Part shown: piece after piece, positions 34,040-37,386 of the stretch
How positions within the stretch are numbered: position 1 is the first letter of the stretch
Layout of the letters: each line of letters starts with the position of its first letter
Origin: an uncultured Prevotellaceae bacterium
GTDB lineage: Bacteria > Bacteroidota > Bacteroidia > Bacteroidales > Bacteroidaceae
Direction: 5' to 3'
DNA: 37,386 bases
Assembly (NCBI GenBank): GCA_947174565.1
Contig: CAMWJL010000012.1
Span: forward strand, 1-37,386
Made by a program: the position numbers and the translations under genes
Notes under the pieces: model-generated
What the model was told of the DNA's origin: nothing
Seen by the model: the letters and a program-made list of their open reading frames with translations, nothing else
Database searches by the model: none

Positions 34040-34669
34040 ATGGAAAAGAAATTTTTGTCACTTTTTCTCCTGATGTCGTTGGTTGGTCTCTCTGCTCGGG
34101 CGCAGTTCTCGCGGTTAGACAAATACCCTAACATCCCAGCGCAATACGATGCCGCGTTTGTCGATTACGTCAAGGACTTTGCCAGCGGTGTCGCCAAAAC
34201 TCCCTCTGGTCAATACTTCGGTCAGATTACCCGCGAGCGCAATGTTTACGGCTTTGGTGCTTACTATACCGACACCGACGGCATCATCTATGGTCAGTAC
34301 CGCCTTGGCAACTTCCTCTTTGGCATCAAGATGGGCACGCTGACAGCCAAGGTGGGCAGCGATGACCACTTCATCTGCTACGACCTCACCACGGGCAATC
34401 CGCTCTACATCATGAAGGACGGTGACAAATACTCCCTGCCTGCCGACTACGAGAAGACCTATCGTTTCGAGTCGCTCACCTACCAGAATGGCGACAAATA
34501 TGTGGGCGAAACGGTGAATGGTCGCCGTGAAGGTCTTGGCATTTACTATTATAATAATGGTAACTACTACTACGGACGCTACAAGAACAATGAGCGCAGA
34601 GGTTTCGGTGCTTTGTTCTTCACCAACAATACGATAACCATTCAATACTGGAAAGATGAAAACGAATGA
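34040..34669 (+). CDS. Secreted MORN-repeat protein
   Basis: 209 aa from the ATG at 34040, opening a signal peptide (FLSLFLLMSLVGLSARA-Q). An upstream ATG at 34010 would put ten extra residues before it. MORN-type repeats are visible, clearest at the C-terminus (GDKYVGETVNGRREGLGIYY, then NYYYGRYKNNERRGFGALFF), with degenerate copies earlier (GQYFGQITRERNVYGFGAYY). In bacteria such repeats occur in secreted or surface proteins, with no defined activity. Its last 14 nt overlap the start of menA, so the two are cotranscribed and perhaps coupled; a functional link to menaquinone synthesis is not obvious. Confidence 0.88.
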   Translation: MEKKFLSLFLLMSLVGLSARAQFSRLDKYPNIPAQYDAAFVDYVKDFASGVAKTPSGQYFGQITRERNVYGFGAYYTDTDGIIYGQYRLGNFLFGIKMGTLTAKVGSDDHFICYDLTTGNPLYIMKDGDKYSLPADYEKTYRFESLTYQNGDKYVGETVNGRREGLGIYYYNNGNYYYGRYKNNERRGFGALFFTNNTITIQYWKDENE

Positions 34670-35630
34670 AGCTCCTGTCACCAATTCCCTGTGGGCGTGG
34701 GTGTTGGCAGTACGCCCCAAGACCCTCACGGGGGCAATAGCCCCAGTACTTGTTGGCGCGGCCTTTGTGTTTGCCCAGTGTCCAGTGCCCAGTGATTTCT
34801 CCCTGCTTTTGCCGCTCATCTGCCCATTCTTGCTCTGTCTGCTCTTTGCAGTGCTCATGCAGATAGCCGCCAATCTCATCAACGACTATTTTGACTTCAA
34901 GAAAGGAGCTGACCGTGCCGACCGCCTCGGTCCTGAACGCGCCTATGCACAGGGATGGATTACCCCTGGGGCAATGAAGATAGGCATCGGCATTGCCACA
35001 GTGCTCTCCGCAGTGGTCGGTCTCTGCATCTTTGCTTGGCATACGCAGTGGGAACTCCTTGTCGTGGGTGTACTGTGCCTTGTGTTCAGCTTTCTCTACA
35101 CCACATGCCTCTCCTATCAAGGCTGGGGCGATGTGCTCGTGCTCATCTTCTTCGGTCTCGTACCCGTGTTCTTCACCTACTATGTGATGACAGGCGGAGC
35201 TTGGAACGTCCCCCTCGTCATTGCAGGTGTGGCGATGGGCTTGGTGACTGATAACATGCTCATTGTCAACAACTATCGCGACCGCTACCAAGACGTGCAG
35301 AGTGGCAAACGAACCCTGATGGTACACATCATCGAAAGCCAAAAGCGTAAATTGGGCGACGCACAGGGGCAGAAGGAAGGCGAAGAAATCTGCATCGACC
35401 TCTACCTGTGGTGCGGTGTCTTTGCCGCAATTCTTGCCTTCACGGCACTTTTCCTCTTCCCTTATTCCAGCATCCGTTGGCCTCTGATGCTCATCTACCT
35501 CATTCTCCATTTCAAGACATTCCGTCAGCTGAAGACACTCGACGGCAAGGAACTTAACACGGTGCTCGGTACCACAGCCCGTAACATCTTCCTCTTCGGT
35601 CTTCTGCTTGCCATCAGCGTATTCCTGTAA
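34656..35630 (+). CDS. menA: 1,4-dihydroxy-2-naphthoate polyprenyltransferase
   Basis: 324 aa UbiA-superfamily inner-membrane enzyme that prenylates DHNA, giving demethylmenaquinone. It has about eight hydrophobic helices. The first Asp-rich motif is NLINDYFDFKKGAD (73-86) and the second NNYRDRYQD (204-212). VRPKTLTGAIAPVLVG near the N-terminus is typical of MenA. Between helices a hydrophilic insertion (SQKRKLGDAQGQKEGEE) is somewhat longer than usual. A tandem-repeat hairpin follows the stop. Confidence 0.95.
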   Translation: MKTNEAPVTNSLWAWVLAVRPKTLTGAIAPVLVGAAFVFAQCPVPSDFSLLLPLICPFLLCLLFAVLMQIAANLINDYFDFKKGADRADRLGPERAYAQGWITPGAMKIGIGIATVLSAVVGLCIFAWHTQWELLVVGVLCLVFSFLYTTCLSYQGWGDVLVLIFFGLVPVFFTYYVMTGGAWNVPLVIAGVAMGLVTDNMLIVNNYRDRYQDVQSGKRTLMVHIIESQKRKLGDAQGQKEGEEICIDLYLWCGVFAAILAFTALFLFPYSSIRWPLMLIYLILHFKTFRQLKTLDGKELNTVLGTTARNIFLFGLLLAISVFL

Positions 35631-35641
35631 GCCTCTTAATA

Positions 35642-35758
35642 GGTGTGACTCACACCCCTTTTGGGGTCTGAGTCACACCCTCTTTGGGGTCTGAGTCACT
35701 CCCCTTTTGAGGTCTGAGTCACTCCTCTTTTGGGGTCTGAATCACTCCGTTTTTTTGT
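35642..35758. repeat. Five-unit 23-bp tandem array after menA
   Basis: Units begin at 35644, 35667, 35690, 35713 and 35736, consensus TCTGAGTCACTCCCCTTTTGGGG. Each holds a CCCC-TTTT-GGGG mini-hairpin. Units 1 and 2 together form a larger hairpin (GGTGTGACTCA 35642-35652 with its complement 35669-35679). The last unit decays into a T7 run. It likely terminates menA; there are no spacers, so it is not CRISPR. Confidence 0.85.
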
Positions 35759-35807
35759 ACTCTGCGATGATTCTTTCACCCCCCTTCCACACGCACAAAT
35801 GTCCCTT

Positions 35808-36149
35808 TTAGATGTGGTTTTTCCCCGTCTTCTCAAAAAAGCATACCCAATCCTTCTTGCTTCTCGCATTTATTTTGTACATTTGCCCTCGCAATTCGTT
35901 CGGCATCCTTTTGTGCCGTCCGTCTTGCAAATAGACATCGTGGGCATATTGGATCAACGTATTCAATTCTGAAGGTTCTGTGTTCAAAATAGTCCGACCA
36001 GACATTTCTACGAACCGGAGGAACGGGATACGCCTGTCTTTAGGCGTACCCTTTCCTTTCATTTCGTAGAAAAGGTTAACTCTTTGGTCGGACGCTACCT
36101 GAACACAGGAATGAAAAACGGAAAGCGGTGCGCCTTCTTTTGTGTCCAC
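35808..36149 (-). CDS. Doubtful hypothetical ORF across the menA-lpxL intergenic region
   Basis: 113 codons from a GTG at 36149. Composition is protein-like (RRIPFLRFVEMSGRTILNTE, then MPNELRGQMYKINARSKKDW) and I recognise no family. Against it: GTG start, no promoter seen, and a nested palindrome of about 135 nt runs through its middle, which is hard to reconcile with ordinary coding. It could be a worn mobile-element fragment. Confidence 0.3.
   Translation of the reverse strand: MDTKEGAPLSVFHSCVQVASDQRVNLFYEMKGKGTPKDRRIPFLRFVEMSGRTILNTEPSELNTLIQYAHDVYLQDGRHKRMPNELRGQMYKINARSKKDWVCFFEKTGKNHI
35857..35885 (+). promoter_or_regulatory. Candidate promoter for a long leader upstream of the acyltransferase
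   Basis: TTG (35857-35859), 18-nt spacer, TACATTTG (35878-35885). If used, the transcript would carry about 305 nt before the ATG at 36197, including the nested palindrome. Confidence 0.4.
35976..36110. other. Nested imperfect palindrome, possible structured RNA or MITE-like element
   Basis: Four stacked helices: P1 35976-35986/36100-36110 (11 bp, one wobble), P2 35992-36000/36085-36093 (GTCCGACCA, 9 bp), P3 36005-36014/36063-36072 (TTTCTACGAA, 10 bp) and P4 36025-36035/36042-36051 (10 bp, one bulge, 6-nt loop). The P2 right arm, extended to 36084-36096, also complements 36182-36194 over 13 bp, ending 2 nt before the acyltransferase ATG. Confidence 0.55.
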
Positions 36150-36156
36150 ATCAGTG

Positions 36157-36164
36157 TAAATTTG
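36157..36164 (+). promoter_or_regulatory. Candidate proximal -7 box of the acyltransferase gene
   Basis: TAAATTTG matches TAnnTTTG, 32 nt upstream of the ATG at 36197. If this is the real promoter the nested palindrome would be outside the transcript. Confidence 0.45.
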
Positions 36165-36196
36165 TTTAATTAGATTTCAAAAGCGTCCGACCAACT

Positions 36197-37210
36197 ATGC
36201 AGAAGAATCTAAAAGGGGATAACCGTGCCCCTATGTCAGCAGATGCTGGCATGAAGAACGGTGGAATGAAAGCGGTAAAGAACCTCCGTATGTTGAGATT
36301 TAGAATTGTGAGAAGTTGCTTGTATGCCGTCAGCTTTTTGCCACTGTCCGTACTCTATGCCGTGAGCGACTTCCTGTGCCTGTTCGTCAGCCGTTTCTAC
36401 CGTACTCGCGTAGTGCGCAGCAACTTGGCTGGCGCATTCCCCGAAAAGAGTGAGCACGAACGTCGCAAAATAGAACGGCGGTTCTACCACCAATTCTGCG
36501 ACAATGTAGTGGAAAACATTAAAGCCTTGTCCATGTCGCGTGAGGACATGATTCGGCGCATGACTTTCTCTGGCTTGGAACACATTCGTCAACGCCACGA
36601 AGCTGGACAGAGCTTGCATTTTCTCTACTCGGCTCACATGGGTAATTGGGAATGGATAGCCTCCATCAACTACCACCTATGTCCATGGGGACATTCCGCA
36701 CAGGTATATCACAGAATCCATGACAAAGCCTTCGAGCGTCTCTTTCAAGACTTGCGCGCCAAAGCTGGAGGCATCAACATCGAGATGAAAGAGACCTTCC
36801 GCCGCATCTTGCAATTGCGCAAAGAAGGGAAGAACTACACCATTATATTCATTAGTGACCAACAGCCCACGTGGAACAGTATTCACCATTTCGTGCCTTT
36901 TCTCAATCATGACACTGCCGTGTTCATCGGTGCGGAGCACATTGCCCGAAAAGTGGACGCATTTATGTGTTACGGACGCATGACACGACCCCGTCGGGGC
37001 TACTACCACCTTGAAATCGTACCGATGGAAGACCATCCCTCTTCTGTGCCAGAAAATACTTTGACTAACAGATACTGCAATATGTTGGAGCAAGATGTGC
37101 GAGAGCATCCGGAAATGTGGCTTTGGACGCACAAGCGTTGGAGTCGCACAAAGGAAGAATGGTTGCGGCGCAAGCAAACCAAAGAGGACAAAAGTCAATC
37201 CTCCGAATAA
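36197..37210 (+). CDS. LpxL/HtrB-family lipid A acyltransferase
   Basis: 337 aa inner-membrane-associated acyltransferase that adds secondary acyl chains to lipid A or a related lipid. It has an N-terminal hydrophobic helix (about 40-65, LYAVSFLPLSVLYAVSDFLC), the conserved RVVRSNLAGAFPEKS, the catalytic H-x4-E in SAHMGNWEW (H147, E152) and a downstream FISDQQPTW and HKRWSRTKEEW typical of the family. The ATG at 36197 gives about 28 extra residues; a start at 36266 (MKAVKNLRM) is equally family-like and would place the nearby GTCCGACCA repeat well inside the leader. Confidence 0.93.
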   Translation: MQKNLKGDNRAPMSADAGMKNGGMKAVKNLRMLRFRIVRSCLYAVSFLPLSVLYAVSDFLCLFVSRFYRTRVVRSNLAGAFPEKSEHERRKIERRFYHQFCDNVVENIKALSMSREDMIRRMTFSGLEHIRQRHEAGQSLHFLYSAHMGNWEWIASINYHLCPWGHSAQVYHRIHDKAFERLFQDLRAKAGGINIEMKETFRRILQLRKEGKNYTIIFISDQQPTWNSIHHFVPFLNHDTAVFIGAEHIARKVDAFMCYGRMTRPRRGYYHLEIVPMEDHPSSVPENTLTNRYCNMLEQDVREHPEMWLWTHKRWSRTKEEWLRRKQTKEDKSQSSE

Positions 37211-37386
37211 CCTTTGGCTTGTGCCACTCAAAAAAGCAAGCACACACCCATGTCATTCGTTCCCTTTACCATACAGAAGCGTCAGGGCGACCCCCAATTT
37301 GGGGGGGCCCAGACGCCAGTGTCGTTTAAACAAAACACCGCCCCCCCGCCGGAAAGGGAGATAGTTTGGCCGCGGGTGGATGTAAA
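37211..37386. other. Gene-free window end, probably contig-end sequence
   Basis: No supported gene. The last 100 bp or so contain homopolymer C and G runs, the palindrome CCCCCAATTTGGGGG (37291-37305) and GTTTAAAC, unlike the rest of the window, and look like assembly-edge noise. Confidence 0.5.

Noticed and set aside
35642-35758. CRISPR array
   Set aside because: Units are directly abutting 23-mers without spacers, and no cas genes are present.

Overview
The window reads as ordinary chromosome from a Bacteroidota, most likely a Prevotella-like member of the Bacteroidales. Start sites lack Shine-Dalgarno boxes. Many genes are preceded by the phylum's -7 promoter element TAnnTTTG, and the protein families are typical of the group: outer-membrane barrels with a carboxypeptidase-D-like N-terminal domain, GH97, a DUF3822-like protein beside rsmD, and a short ComEC. 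No rRNA, tRNA, CRISPR array, prophage or intact insertion sequence was found.

Layout. 1-326 holds only a terminator. 327-2795 (-) is an outer-membrane receptor with a His-rich tail. 2941-8524 (-) is a probable five-gene operon read right to left: TPR sensor histidine kinase, membrane-anchored coiled-coil protein, rpe, a ComEC core and a small helicase-associated-domain protein. From 8739 (+) come an NrnA-type DHH phosphoesterase and a GH97 glycosidase, separated by a 4 x 21 bp palindromic array. A 19-bp-stem terminator separates GH97 from the convergent aroB (-). aroB and rfbC (+) are divergent, as are a GT2 glycosyltransferase (-) and the msrC-gluQ pair (+). An ECF sigma factor, a probable anti-sigma protein and an unrecognised secreted protein follow (16443-18718). 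Two strong hairpins separate them from htpX and lemA (-). alaS (+) is preceded by a 19-codon upstream ORF whose stop overlaps the alaS start; a GH43-like protein follows.

24785-26529 looks like a small signalling module: a lipoprotein-transmembrane-HTH regulator, then a cluster of TGCAAA/TTTGCA motifs directly upstream of a canonical promoter, then a small secreted protein. 26530-27017 has no gene but carries a second copy of the 21-bp array and several palindromes. A RecD2-like helicase (-) follows, then a three-gene group (single-helix membrane protein, DUF3822-like protein, rsmD), a second large outer-membrane receptor (-), and a MORN-repeat protein overlapping menA (+).

The most unusual stretch is 35631-36196, between menA and an LpxL/HtrB-type acyltransferase. 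It holds a five-unit 23-bp tandem array, then a nested imperfect palindrome of about 135 nt (35976-36110). One arm of that palindrome has a second possible partner lying 2 nt upstream of the acyltransferase start codon. This could be a structured leader RNA or a MITE-like element. The last 150 or so bases look like low-quality contig-end sequence.
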